This document shows, one piece after another, positions 1-8,770 of a stretch of 41,754 nucleotides of DNA. The first letter of the stretch is position 1. Every line of letters starts with the position of its first letter. The DNA is from Burkholderiaceae bacterium 16 (GTDB lineage: Bacteria; Pseudomonadota; Gammaproteobacteria; Burkholderiales; Burkholderiaceae): contig JYOD01000053.1 of NCBI GenBank assembly GCA_000955785.1, positions 1-41,754 of the forward strand, in the 5' to 3' direction. The translations under genes were made by a program, and so were the position numbers. The notes beneath the pieces were generated by a model that worked only from the letters and a program-made list of their open reading frames with translations, was not told where the DNA came from and ran no database searches.

Positions 1-94
1 GCTTATCTTGGGTGGATTGGGGAAGACCCCCCTAGACTCTTCCCGCCCGCCAGCTAGACTAAAGACCCCCCACGAACCCCCACAGGAAACCGCC

Positions 95-412
95 ATGCCC
101 CAGGCCCGCCCCCGTGAGTTCGAGAATTTCGCGGCCTTCTACCCCTTCTACCTGAACGAACACCGCAACCCCACCTGCCGCCGCCTGCATTTCACGGGCT
201 CCACGGTGGCACTGCTTTGCCTGCTGGCGCTGATCCTCAGCGGCAACGGGTGGTGGCTGGCGGCGGCCGTGGGGTCGGGATATGCCTTCGCCTGGGTCGG
301 CCATTTCGCCTTCGAGAAGAACCGCCCCGCCACCTTCCGCCACCCGCTCTACAGCCTGATGGGAGACTGGGTCATGTACGCCGACATCTGGCGCGGCAGG
401 ATTCCCTTCTAG
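95..412 (+). CDS. DUF962 (Mpo1-like) small membrane protein
   Basis: A 105-residue protein with the DUF962 signature: an NPTCRRLHFTG segment near residue 20, a hydrophobic stretch at about 31-60, and a WVGHFAFEKNRPATF block followed by HPLYSLMGDW. The family is related to yeast Mpo1, a dioxygenase-like ER protein; the bacterial role is not established, and membrane location is inferred from the hydrophobic segments. I chose the ATG at 95 over an upstream in-frame start because AGGAAA sits just ahead of it and the protein then has normal family length. It is convergent with the YihY gene, with only 8 bases between the two stop codons. Confidence 0.85.
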   Translation: MPQARPREFENFAAFYPFYLNEHRNPTCRRLHFTGSTVALLCLLALILSGNGWWLAAAVGSGYAFAWVGHFAFEKNRPATFRHPLYSLMGDWVMYADIWRGRIPF

Positions 413-420
413 GGGCGCCT

Positions 421-1767
421 TCAGACCTGGCCATGCCAGCCGGGCGGCACCACTTCCAGCGTGCGGCGCGCGGGATCGGCTGAGCCTTCCTGGACCGCCG
501 GGCCATCCTCCTGTTGCTGCCGGCGGAACACCGCATCCAGCGGCTGGTCCAGCCGCGGGTTGTCCAGCACCTGCTTGAGCACCTCGGCGCCTTGCAACTG
601 CTGCGCCAATGCCGTGCGCGGCAGGCGCGGCAGGTTCAGCACCAGCCGGTCGTGCAGCGTGCGCAGCGTGACCTGCCCGGGATCGCACAGCAGCGCCCAA
701 TGGGCCTGGCCGCGTTCCTGCGCCAGCCTGCCTACCAGATGCATGGCCTTGAGCTTGCCCAGCAGGCCCGCCAGGTAGTCCGCCTCTACCCGCAGCTTGC
801 GGCCCAGGTCGAGTTCGCCGACGCTGCGCGGCACTTCGTCCCGCGCCCGGTATAGCAGGTAGAGCACGCCCAGCGCGTCGAAGAACTCGCTGCCGGCAAA
901 GGTGCGGCGCCGCCAGTAGCCTTGCCGGATCACGGGCAGGTTGGCGGCAATGGTGGCGCCCAGCAGGGTCACCAGCCAGCTCAGGTAGATCCAGAGCAGG
1001 AAGATCGGCAGCGCGGCAAAGGTGCCATAGACCGCGGTGTAGGTCGGGATATGGGTGACGAAGTAGCCGAAGCCGCGTTTGGCCAGCTCGAAGGCAAGCG
1101 CCGCCACCAGCCCGGCGGCAATCGCGTCGCGCCACTCCACGTTGGCGTTGGGCACGGCAGTATAGAGAAAGGCAAAGGCGACCGCCGACAGCAGCACCGG
1201 CGTCAGGTTCACCACCAGCTCCAGCCCGAACGGCATGGTGCCCACATAGCCGGCCGAAACCGAGATCAGGTAGGAACTGATCGACAGGCTGGCGCCGATC
1301 AGCACGGGGCCCAGCGTCAGCACCGCCCAGAACACCAGGATGCGCTGCGCCAGCGGGCGGCGCTGCTTGACGCGCCAGATCGCGTTGAGCGCGTCCTCCA
1401 CTGTCAGCATCGTCAGCACCGAGGTCAGCATCAACCCGCCCAGGCCCACCGCCGTCAGGCCCTTGGCGTTCTTCGCGAACTGGCCAAGGTAGCTCGTGAT
1501 GGAATTGCTGACGTTGCCCGGGATCAGGTTCTGGAACAGGAATGACTCGGTCGCGCTGCGAAACTCGCGGAATACGGGGAAGGCCGCCAGCAGGGCGAAG
1601 GCCACCGTCAGCACCGGCACCACCGCCAGCACCGTAGTGAAGGTGAGGCTGGCCGCGACCTGCGGCAAGCGGCCTTCGCCGGCGCGGCGCAGCGCGTAGC
1701 GCGTGAGCGCGCGCAGTTTTTGCAGATTCCATTCCCTGCGCAGGCGAACGATGCGGGCGGCGAACAT
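421..1767 (-). CDS. YihY/BrkB family inner-membrane protein
   Basis: A 448-residue protein of the YihY/virulence factor BrkB family (formerly misnamed ribonuclease BN). The N-terminus carries the typical pattern of a basic segment, then RLPQVAASLTFTTVLAVVPVL and several transmembrane helices up to about residue 290. A hydrophilic C-terminal region of about 130 residues looks like the winged-helix-like tail of longer family members. The family is thought to be a membrane transporter or envelope protein; no reaction is proven. The start at 1767 is supported by AAGGAG about 11 bases upstream; an extension to 1872 would add residues with no family counterpart. It is divergent from wrbA. Confidence 0.85.
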   Translation of the reverse strand: MFAARIVRLRREWNLQKLRALTRYALRRAGEGRLPQVAASLTFTTVLAVVPVLTVAFALLAAFPVFREFRSATESFLFQNLIPGNVSNSITSYLGQFAKNAKGLTAVGLGGLMLTSVLTMLTVEDALNAIWRVKQRRPLAQRILVFWAVLTLGPVLIGASLSISSYLISVSAGYVGTMPFGLELVVNLTPVLLSAVAFAFLYTAVPNANVEWRDAIAAGLVAALAFELAKRGFGYFVTHIPTYTAVYGTFAALPIFLLWIYLSWLVTLLGATIAANLPVIRQGYWRRRTFAGSEFFDALGVLYLLYRARDEVPRSVGELDLGRKLRVEADYLAGLLGKLKAMHLVGRLAQERGQAHWALLCDPGQVTLRTLHDRLVLNLPRLPRTALAQQLQGAEVLKQVLDNPRLDQPLDAVFRRQQQEDGPAVQEGSADPARRTLEVVPPGWHGQV

Positions 1768-1841
1768 GCTGGGGCAGACTCCTTGCTGATTCAGTGGGGC
1801 ACCCCGGCGCTGCGATGCGCGGCGCACGCCGGGGCCGCAAC

Positions 1842-1847
1842 TATAAT
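1842..1847 (+). promoter_or_regulatory. candidate -10 element upstream of wrbA
   Basis: A perfect TATAAT lies in the 177-base divergent gap between yihY and wrbA, about 98 bases ahead of the wrbA ATG. No good -35 hexamer is present 16-18 bases upstream, so this is only a candidate. The reverse strand also reads TATTAT nearby and could serve yihY. Confidence 0.35.
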
Positions 1848-1944
1848 ACGCGCATTGCCCTGTGCGCCGCACAAGGCACCAATCCGGCCTGCCCCCTGGG
1901 ACCGCCCCACCCCGGCGCCCTTGTTGCGCGCCGCAGCCCTGTCC

Positions 1945-2550
1945 ATGACCGAACTCCTAGTCCTCTATTACAGCCGCCACGGCAGTACCCGCAAGCTGGC
2001 CGAGCTGATCGCCACCGGCATCGACAGCGTGCCCGGCGCCCAGGCACGCCTGCGCACCGTGCCGCCGGTTTCCACCGTGAGCGAGGCCACCGCGCCGGAT
2101 ATCCCGGCGGAAGGCCCGCCTTACGCCGAATTGCGCGATCTGGAGGATTGCGCCGGCCTGGCGCTGGGCAGCCCGACCCGCTTCGGCAATATGGCCGCGC
2201 CGATGAAGTACTTCCTGGATGGCACCGTGGCCCAGTGGCTGTCGGGCGCCCTTACCGGCAAGCCCGCCTGCGTGTTTACCGCCACCGGCAGCCTGCACGG
2301 CGGCCAGGAAACCACCTTGCTGTCGATGATGCTGCCCTTGCTGCATCACGGCATGCTGGTGCTGGGCCTGCCTTATTCGGAAAGCGCCCTGATGACCACC
2401 GCCAGCGGCGGCACGCCCTACGGCCCCAGCCATCACGCGCGCGTGGACAACAGCGCGCCGGTGTCCGACGAGGAAGCCGCGCTCGCGCGCGCCATGGGCA
2501 AGCGCCTGGCCGAGACCGCGCTGCGCCTGGCTGGCCGGAGCCACGCATGA
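1945..2550 (+). CDS. wrbA: NAD(P)H:quinone oxidoreductase, WrbA type
   Basis: A 201-residue flavodoxin-fold protein. The FMN phosphate loop is the YYSRHGST segment at residues 8-15; further FMN-binding signatures are SPTRFGNMAAPMKYFLD and TATGSLHGGQETTLLSM, both diagnostic for WrbA (type IV quinone reductase). The enzyme makes two-electron reductions of quinones with NAD(P)H and protects against redox cycling. The ATG at 1945 gives family length (about 200 residues). The stop codon overlaps the start of the next gene in an ATGA arrangement, so the two are probably translationally coupled. Confidence 0.93.
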   Translation: MTELLVLYYSRHGSTRKLAELIATGIDSVPGAQARLRTVPPVSTVSEATAPDIPAEGPPYAELRDLEDCAGLALGSPTRFGNMAAPMKYFLDGTVAQWLSGALTGKPACVFTATGSLHGGQETTLLSMMLPLLHHGMLVLGLPYSESALMTTASGGTPYGPSHHARVDNSAPVSDEEAALARAMGKRLAETALRLAGRSHA

Positions 2551-2984
2551 ACGCCGCCCCCAAGCCCGCGGTTGCGGCCGCGGCCAACGTCACCGACAGC
2601 GCGCTGCACAGCGCCGGCCTGTACAGGCTGAGCGCCGGCAGCCTGATTGCACTGATCCTGCTGTGCATCGCCTGGGAATGGTTCCTGGCGCCGCTGCGTC
2701 CCGGCGGGTCCTGGCTGATCCTCAAGTTCCTGCCCCTGCTGCTGCCGCTGCGCGGCGTACTGACCCGCAACCGCTACACCATGCAGTGGTCCTCGATGCT
2801 GATCCTGTTGTTCTTCACGGAAGGCATCGTGCGCGCCACCAGCGACCGGCCGCCGTCCTCCACGCTGGCGTGGGTCGAAGTCGCGCTGACGCTGCTGTTC
2901 TTCTTCGGCACCATCCTCTACCTGCGCCCGTACAAGCGCCGCGCCAAGGCGCTGCAACCGGCCAAGGCCAAGCCCGGCAAGTGA
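2547..2984 (+). CDS. DUF2069 integral membrane protein
   Basis: A 145-residue protein with about four hydrophobic helices and the DUF2069 hallmark segments KFLPLLLPLRGVL and TRNRYTMQWSSML. The tail is short, basic and Lys/Ala-rich. DUF2069 proteins are small inner-membrane proteins of unknown function, commonly encoded directly after wrbA in beta-proteobacteria. The start overlaps the wrbA stop by four bases, which fixes it well. Confidence 0.88.
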   Translation: MNAAPKPAVAAAANVTDSALHSAGLYRLSAGSLIALILLCIAWEWFLAPLRPGGSWLILKFLPLLLPLRGVLTRNRYTMQWSSMLILLFFTEGIVRATSDRPPSSTLAWVEVALTLLFFFGTILYLRPYKRRAKALQPAKAKPGK

Positions 2985-3068
2985 CATCGCCGATGAACGC
3001 GCTGTAGCCCGCAGCAATCCTCTCCGCGCGGCCGTCACGACGGCGACCGCCCTCCTGGACCTACCGCC

Positions 3069-4490
3069 ATGACCGCCTCGCATCCCGATTCCTTCCTCGC
3101 CCTCTGCCGCGCCGCCCTGGGCGAGCAGCACGTGCTGACCGAAGACGCCGACAAGGCTCCCTACCTGACCGACTGGCGCAAGCGCTATACGGGGAAAGCA
3201 TTGGCGGTGCTGCGGCCAGGCTCGGCCGAGGAAGTCGCCGCCGCCGTGCACGCCTGCCACGCGCACAAGCTGGCCGTGGTGCCCCAGGGCGGCAACACCG
3301 GGCTATGCGGGGGCGCCACGCCGACAGCGGGACAACAGTCGGTGGTGATCTCTCTCCAGCGGCTGAACCGCGTGCGGCAGGTAGACCCGCTCAACAACAC
3401 CATCACGGTGGAAGCCGGCGTGATCCTGCAGCAATTGCAGGACGCCGCGCGCGAGCATGGCCGGCTGTTTGCGCTGAGTCTCGCGGCGGAAGGCAGTTGC
3501 ACCATTGGCGGCAATCTCTCCACGAACGCGGGCGGGACGGCCGTGCTCCGCTACGGCAACACCCGCGAGCTATGCCTGGGGCTGGAAGTGGTAACGCCCG
3601 CCGGCGAGATCTGGGACGGCCTGCGCGGCCTGCGCAAGGACAACACCGGCTACGACCTGCGCGACCTCTTCATCGGCGCGGAAGGCACGCTCGGCATCAT
3701 TACCGCCGCCGTGATGAAGCTGTATCCGCTGCCGCGCGCCCGCGTCACGGCGCTGGCGGCAGTGGCCAATCCGCGCGCGGCCCTCGCCCTGCTGGCCATC
3801 GCCCAGCAACGCGCCGGGGCCATGCTGACGGGTTTTGAGCTGATGTCGGAGATGTGCCTGTCGCTGGTCACCACGCACTACCCGCAGTTGCGCTATCCGT
3901 TCGACCGCCCGCATCCGCAGGTCGTGCTGCTGGAACTGTCCGACAACGAGAGCGACGACCATGCGCGCGCCATCTTCGAAGCGCTGATGGAAACGGCCTT
4001 CGAAGCCGGCGTGGCACAAGACGCGGTGGTGGCCGAATCCGTTCAGCAGTCACGCGACTTCTGGAACCTGCGCGAACATATCCCGCTGGCGCAGGTCGAC
4101 GAAGGCAAGAACATCAAGCACGACATCGCCGTGCCGATCTCGCGCATCGCGGATTTCATCGACACTACCGACGCCCTGATCCAGCAAGCCTTCCCCGGCG
4201 CGCGCATGGTCACCTTCGGCCACCTTGGCGATGGCAACCTGCACTACAACGTATCGCCTCCCGCCGGGCAGAGCCACGATGCCTTCCTCGGCAATTCGGA
4301 AGCCATCAACCTGATCGTGCATGACAGCGTGCATGCGCATCGCGGCTCGATCTCGGCCGAGCACGGGCTCGGCCAGCTCAAGCGTGAAGAAAACCGGCGC
4401 TACAAGAGCGAAGTCGAACTCGCGATGATGCGGGCGATCAAGCAGGCGCTGGATCCGCAGGGGCTGATGAATCCGGGGAAGGTGATCTGA
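3069..4490 (+). CDS. FAD-binding oxidase, GlcD/D-2-hydroxyacid dehydrogenase type
   Basis: A 473-residue flavoprotein with an N-terminal FAD-binding PCMH domain (PQGGNTGLCGGATP near residues 75-88; GGNLSTNAGG near 147; GYDLRDLFIGAEGTLG near 195) and a C-terminal FAD-oxidase domain containing the metal-site-like FGHLGDGNLHYNV and the terminal EHGLGQLKREE. This architecture is shared by D-lactate, D-2-hydroxyglutarate and glycolate oxidase (GlcD) subunits. The substrate cannot be assigned from sequence alone. It is a separate transcription unit or the end of the wrbA operon: the gap of 84 bases has no clear terminator. Confidence 0.88.
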   Translation: MTASHPDSFLALCRAALGEQHVLTEDADKAPYLTDWRKRYTGKALAVLRPGSAEEVAAAVHACHAHKLAVVPQGGNTGLCGGATPTAGQQSVVISLQRLNRVRQVDPLNNTITVEAGVILQQLQDAAREHGRLFALSLAAEGSCTIGGNLSTNAGGTAVLRYGNTRELCLGLEVVTPAGEIWDGLRGLRKDNTGYDLRDLFIGAEGTLGIITAAVMKLYPLPRARVTALAAVANPRAALALLAIAQQRAGAMLTGFELMSEMCLSLVTTHYPQLRYPFDRPHPQVVLLELSDNESDDHARAIFEALMETAFEAGVAQDAVVAESVQQSRDFWNLREHIPLAQVDEGKNIKHDIAVPISRIADFIDTTDALIQQAFPGARMVTFGHLGDGNLHYNVSPPAGQSHDAFLGNSEAINLIVHDSVHAHRGSISAEHGLGQLKREENRRYKSEVELAMMRAIKQALDPQGLMNPGKVI

Positions 4491-4546
4491 CAGGAAACGC
4501 TGCCGCTAGCCGGGTGTGATAGACGGATCCGGCTCTAGCAATTCGC

Positions 4547-5089
4547 TCAACCGCCCGGCAACTCCGCGACATGCTGGTCCTTCAGCTTCACGTAGTTGGC
4601 GGCCGTATAGCGGAAGAAACCACGCTCCTTTTCCGTCAGGGGCCGTGCCTCCCTGGCCGGGCTCCCGACGTACAGATGCCCGCCCTTGAGCACCTTGCCC
4701 GGCGGCACCAGGCTGCCGGCGCCAAGAATCACTTCGTCCTCGATCACCGCGCCATCCATCACGATGGTGCCCATGCCGATCAGGATGCGGCTGCCGATGG
4801 TGCAGCCATGCAGCAGCGCTTTGTGGCCGATCGTCACATCGTCGCCGATGGTGAGCGGGAAACCATCTGGATTGAAGGGACCGGCGTGCGTGATGTGCAG
4901 CACACTGCCGTCCTGCACGCTGGTGCGCTCGCCAATGCGAATGCGATGCATATCGCCGCGAATGGTGACCAGCGGCCAGATGGAACTGTCGGCGCCGATC
5001 TCTACGTCGCCGATTACGACGGCGCTCGGGTCGACGAACACGCGGTCGCCGAGTTTGGGGGCTTTGCCCTGGAAGCTGCGAATGGTCAC
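4547..5089 (-). CDS. gamma-carbonic anhydrase family protein
   Basis: A left-handed beta-helix (hexapeptide repeat) protein of 180 residues. Three histidines with the spacing of the family zinc site are visible at about H65, H89 and H94 (24 and 5 residues apart), with the GDDVTIGHKALLHGC block. The family includes CamH, YrdA and PaaY; catalytic carbonic anhydrase activity is not guaranteed. I chose the GTG at 5089, which starts just before TIRSFQGKAPKLGDRVFVD and gives family length. An upstream frame remains open to 5215 and would add 42 unmatched residues, so the start is uncertain. Confidence 0.8.
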   Translation of the reverse strand: MTIRSFQGKAPKLGDRVFVDPSAVVIGDVEIGADSSIWPLVTIRGDMHRIRIGERTSVQDGSVLHITHAGPFNPDGFPLTIGDDVTIGHKALLHGCTIGSRILIGMGTIVMDGAVIEDEVILGAGSLVPPGKVLKGGHLYVGSPAREARPLTEKERGFFRYTAANYVKLKDQHVAELPGG

Positions 5090-6103
5090 GATGGAATTCC
5101 GAATTGCGGATGAGCGCTGCGCGAGCCCTTGCACAACGGCGACCCGGTAGTCCGGGCCGCGCGGAGGAAGGCGCACCGCCATGCTCTGGACCAGCATTCT
5201 AATTCCCTTCGGCAAGCCGCCGGCAATTCGTTAGTTAGCCGGGCAAAACCGGCGCCATGAGAAACAAAAGGCCGGGAAGCCTGCAATCTTCGGGCGTTCA
5301 CGGATCGAACTGGAAGCCGCATCAGGATACGGACACCCCGTCCCGGTACTGTGTCGATCGGAAGGACCTCCTGCAGTTGCCGCACACATCACTTCCCCGA
5401 GTCCTGCATTCTCAGTCTTGTTTCTCTTGCTTCTGGCGTGCACTCCAGGCTGTTCGAGATAGCGTCATTCGCGATGATTCCGACTATTCGAATCCGTGCG
5501 TCTTCAGTGTGTCGACCCACGCCTTTCGGTTGCCGGCGCAACGCCATGCCTTGCTTTGCGAACGCCGTATCGAGATTCAAATACGCTGACCTATGTCAAT
5601 GATTCGATCTCAGCCAGGCCTATGCTTACAAAGTGCGGTACGCGCCAGACGCTCATTCCGGCGTCGCCCTTTGGACTCGAAACCGAGGGAAGCGACGTCG
5701 CGGCGGCTGCCTGCAACCTGGAGGCACTCATGGAATCGTGCGCGCGTGCCGCCAGCGAGGTGCGGCCAGAACGCCGGGATCGCATGCGGCAGGACCCCGT
5801 CCATGACGGTTGTCAGAAACGCCTCCTGGAAATCGTCGCGACAACGGGTGGGATCAACGTGACGACTACGGGCATCCAGTTGGCACGCGACCTGGGCGTC
5901 GCCGGACATCATGTCCATCAAGGCTGTTCGAAATCAACTACCCGAAGGCAACGGCTCAACTGTGCGTGCACCGGCACCGTGATTGAAATCCGGGGAACTG
6001 CGGGCTCAGGTGTGGCGGCCATCCACCCCTCTCGACCAAGCGTCCGCGGTACGTTGCCGCGTCAACGTGCCGGATCTTCAATCCTGATAAGAAGGAGCCG
6101 GCC
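5090..6103. other. about 1 kb without a confident gene
   Basis: Between the gamma-carbonic anhydrase and the exchanger gene, composition is less GC-rich and no open frame matches a known family. It contains an FNR/ANR-like promoter (5586-5626) and one possible small ORF with a good ribosome binding site (from 5730), listed separately. The first part (5224-5580) shows nothing I can name. It may be the scar at the edge of an accessory block, or a long 5' leader. Confidence 0.5.
5586..5626 (+). promoter_or_regulatory. candidate FNR/ANR-dependent promoter
   Basis: The dyad CTGAC-CTAT-GTCAA (5586-5599) is followed after 21 bases by TATGCT (5621-5626), a -10 of the TATnnT form. This spacing is that of class II FNR-activated promoters, with the site centred near -41.5. 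The core TGAC-N4-GTCA is symmetric, but the left arm differs from the TTGAY-N4-RTCAA consensus at its first base. The promoter would fire rightward toward the exchanger and lactate dehydrogenase genes, with a transcript start near 5633. Confidence 0.5.
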
Positions 6104-6197
6104 ATGGAAGCCGTCAGGTCACTGTTGGAAACCCAGCCGTTGTTCGCTCTGTTCCTCACGGTCGCATTGGGTTACGTTGTCGGCGAATTCAATATAA
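5730..6197 (+). CDS. possible small protein of unknown family
   Basis: An open frame of 155 codons begins at an ATG preceded by GGAGG at ideal spacing. The first 65 codons show the high third-position GC of local genes; beyond that the sequence becomes Arg/Ser-rich and runs 94 bases into the exchanger gene in another frame, so it could be a decayed gene or not a gene. No family is recognised. The N-terminal part contains a Cys-Ala-Arg start and an IVATTGGINVTTTG stretch. It sits directly downstream of the FNR-like promoter, which is the main reason for listing it. Confidence 0.25.
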   Translation: MESCARAASEVRPERRDRMRQDPVHDGCQKRLLEIVATTGGINVTTTGIQLARDLGVAGHHVHQGCSKSTTRRQRLNCACTGTVIEIRGTAGSGVAAIHPSRPSVRGTLPRQRAGSSILIRRSRPWKPSGHCWKPSRCSLCSSRSHWVTLSANSI

Positions 6198-7696
6198 AGG
6201 GGGTCTCGCTCGGGTCCGGGGCCGTACTTTTTGTCGGATTGGCGATTGGGGGGTTTGCACCCAAGGCGGCTCCACCCGCCCTTCTCGGCACCCTCGGCTT
6301 GCTGCTATTCCTCTATGGCATCGGCATCCAATACGGCGGCCAGTTCTTTGCGGGCCTGACAAGCGCCGACGGACTGAAGGCCAACGCGGCGGCCGCGCTG
6401 GGCGTAGCCGGTGCCGGCTTTGTGTCGTTGGCGCTGGTGCCGCTGTTCGGTGTCAAACTCGATGAATCGCTGGGGATGTTCGCGGGCTCAGGGACCAGCA
6501 CGGCGACCTTGCAGGCGATCATTGCGGCCATGAAAGGCGACGGCGCCGCGGTTGGCTACAGCGTGGCGTATCCCTTCGGTGTCGCCGGTCCGATCCTGGT
6601 CCTTTACGGACTTGGCGCGGTGCTCAAGGCAAAGATCGAGGCACCGCCGGCAAAGATCATTGAAACGGCCGAAATCTCCCTGAGAAACCGCGAAGTCATT
6701 GGCATCAGGTTCTCCGAACTGAGGGCGCGCCTGCCGGCAGGCCTGGCGATTGCCGCGGTGCGCCGCGAACACCATAACCAGCTGCCCACGGACGACCTCG
6801 TTCTGCGAACAGACGATGTCCTGCTTGCGACTGCCACGGACCCGGCAGCACTTCAGGAAGCCGCCGCTTTCCTGGGAGAGCTGCAACCGGGACGGATCAG
6901 CAGCCATCGGGAGGATCTTGACTATGCTCGCGTATTTGCGTCGAGCCGCGGCGTGGTCGGACTGGCGCTGCGCGACATCCGGTTTCCGGAAGGCGTCGTC
7001 TGCTCGATTGCCCATGTGCGCAGGGGCGATGCCGATATATTGCCCGGCCCCGATCTTATCCTTGAGGTGGGCGACCGGGTCGGCCTGCTGGTGAATCGCG
7101 CCCACGCAAAATCGATACGCAAATTCTTCGGCGACTCCATCAAGGGCACCGCCGAACTGAGCTTCATCTCGATCGGCATCGGTGCCGCCGTGGGGCTGTT
7201 GGCGGGCATCATCCCGCTGCCCATTCCAGGCGTCGGGCAGCTGACCCTCGGGCTGGCCGCGCTGCTGCTGGTCGCCCTTTATCTTGGCAAGCTTCGCCGC
7301 TCCGGACCGTTCGTCTGGACCATGCCCCTCTCGGCCAATCTGGTCCTGCGCAATTTCGGCCTCACCATCTTTCTGGCGCAGGTGGGCATTTCCTCCGGGC
7401 CGAAGTTCTTCGCCACGATCGGCGTAGCGGGAGCCTGGTTCCTGCTTTACAGCATTGCCATTGTCCTGGCACTGGTGCTGATCACCGCATTGTGTTGCCT
7501 GTGGATCTTCAAGCTGCCGTTTGACACTACCGCAGGCGTCATCAGCGGGGCGACGGGGAATCCGGCCATCCTGGCCTTTGCCAATCGCGTCGCCCCCACG
7601 GATCGGACGGACCTCGGCTATGCCATGATTTTCCCTTCGATGACGGTTGCAAAAATCCTGTTCGCACAGATCGCCGCGGCACTGGCCGGCGGGTAG
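6104..7696 (+). CDS. AspT/YidE/YbjL-type aspartate-alanine exchanger family transporter
   Basis: A 530-residue secondary transporter with the family duplication: an N-terminal block of about five helices (residues 10-175), a central cytosolic region with two TrkA-C (RCK_C) domains (about 185-345), and a second helical block (about 350-530). The repeated GSGTSTATLQAIIAAM and GATGNPAILAFANRV segments are the paired conserved loops of this family. Family members exchange amino or dicarboxylic acids; the substrate here is unknown. AAGGAG precedes the ATG. It is followed 54 bases later by a lactate dehydrogenase, so a role in organic or amino acid exchange during fermentation is a reasonable inference. 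Confidence 0.85.
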   Translation: MEAVRSLLETQPLFALFLTVALGYVVGEFNIKGVSLGSGAVLFVGLAIGGFAPKAAPPALLGTLGLLLFLYGIGIQYGGQFFAGLTSADGLKANAAAALGVAGAGFVSLALVPLFGVKLDESLGMFAGSGTSTATLQAIIAAMKGDGAAVGYSVAYPFGVAGPILVLYGLGAVLKAKIEAPPAKIIETAEISLRNREVIGIRFSELRARLPAGLAIAAVRREHHNQLPTDDLVLRTDDVLLATATDPAALQEAAAFLGELQPGRISSHREDLDYARVFASSRGVVGLALRDIRFPEGVVCSIAHVRRGDADILPGPDLILEVGDRVGLLVNRAHAKSIRKFFGDSIKGTAELSFISIGIGAAVGLLAGIIPLPIPGVGQLTLGLAALLLVALYLGKLRRSGPFVWTMPLSANLVLRNFGLTIFLAQVGISSGPKFFATIGVAGAWFLLYSIAIVLALVLITALCCLWIFKLPFDTTAGVISGATGNPAILAFANRVAPTDRTDLGYAMIFPSMTVAKILFAQIAAALAGG

Positions 7697-7750
7697 CGCG
7701 GACAAGTTCTGGCCGGAAGAACAACGCTCCATCATTCTGGGAGACACGCA

Positions 7751-8743
7751 ATGAAAGTTGCCGTATTCAGCGCCAAGCCCTACGACCGCGAATATCTCGA
7801 TGCCGCCAATGTTGCCGAGGGTCATCAGCTCAAGTACTTCGATGACCTGCTGGAAATGGAAAGCGCCGGCCTTGCCGCGGGCTATTACGCGGTCTGCATC
7901 TTCGTGAACGACACCGCGGATGCCGCGGTTCTCGATGCGCTCAAACGTGGCGGAACGAACCTTGTTGCGCTGCGCTGCACCGGATTCAACAACGTCGACC
8001 TGAAAGCCGCCGAAAGGCTGGGCATGAAGGTGGTTCGCGTCGTCAGTTATTCGCCAAATTCGGTCGCTGAGCATGCCGTTGCCTTGCTGCTGGCGATCAA
8101 TCGCAAGATTCACCGTGCGTACAACCGCACGCGGGACTTCAACTTTTCCCTCGACGGGTTGATGGGATTCGATTTCTGCGGCAAAACCGTCGCCGTGGTC
8201 GGTACCGGCAAGATCGGCTGTGTGTTCGCCAGGATCATGCTCGGCTTCGGATGCAACGTCGTCGGCTACGATGCATTCCCCACGCCCGAGTTCGAGGCCT
8301 TAGGTGCGCGCTACGCCCTCCCCGGCGAAATCGGCGCCAGCGCGGATATCATTTCACTGCACTGCCCGCTGACCCCGCAGACGCGCCACATCATCAATGC
8401 CGACACGCTGCGACGCACAAAGCGCGGCGCATTGCTGGTCAACACCAGCCGTGGCGGGCTGATCGACACCGAGGCCGCGATCGAGGCGCTGAAGAGCGGA
8501 CAGTTGGGAGGGCTGGCCCTCGACGTGTACGAGCAGGAGGCAGATATCTTCTTCCGGGATCTCTCCAGCACCATCATTACCGATGACGTGCTTCAGCGAC
8601 TGGTCTCTTTTCCAAACGTCATAGTGACCGGCCATCAGGCCTTTTTCACGCACGAAGCCATGACGACGATTTGCCAGACGACGTTGCGCAGTGTCACCGC
8701 ATGCGAGTCCGGCAAGCCGCTTACGAACGAAATCAAGGCCTGA
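7751..8743 (+). CDS. ldhA: D-lactate dehydrogenase (fermentative, NADH-dependent)
   Basis: A 330-residue D-isomer-specific 2-hydroxyacid dehydrogenase. The NAD-binding GTGKIG motif is at 151-156, the substrate-binding Arg is in NTSRGG (R234), the catalytic Glu is in the DVYEQE segment, and the catalytic His is in TGHQAFFT (H295). The EADIFFRDLS and FTGHQAF-like regions match E. coli LdhA rather than other family members. It reduces pyruvate to D-lactate and regenerates NAD+ in the cytoplasm. It forms a two-gene unit with the upstream exchanger and may share its FNR-like promoter. Confidence 0.88.
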   Translation: MKVAVFSAKPYDREYLDAANVAEGHQLKYFDDLLEMESAGLAAGYYAVCIFVNDTADAAVLDALKRGGTNLVALRCTGFNNVDLKAAERLGMKVVRVVSYSPNSVAEHAVALLLAINRKIHRAYNRTRDFNFSLDGLMGFDFCGKTVAVVGTGKIGCVFARIMLGFGCNVVGYDAFPTPEFEALGARYALPGEIGASADIISLHCPLTPQTRHIINADTLRRTKRGALLVNTSRGGLIDTEAAIEALKSGQLGGLALDVYEQEADIFFRDLSSTIITDDVLQRLVSFPNVIVTGHQAFFTHEAMTTICQTTLRSVTACESGKPLTNEIKA

Positions 8744-8770
8744 CATGGCGCCGGCTCGAGCGCGGCAGCC

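Noticed and set aside
59..1840. Long open frame opposite and overlapping the DUF962 and YihY genes (593 codons)
   Set aside because: Arg/Pro/Gly-rich translation without family features; it is the shadow expected in GC-rich DNA opposite real genes.
5485..5500. TTCGAATCC resembling a tRNA T-loop
   Set aside because: No acceptor, D or anticodon arms can be folded around it.
6488..8113. 541-codon frame antisense to the exchanger and ldhA
   Set aside because: Low-complexity Gln/Arg/Gly composition and full overlap with two well-supported genes.
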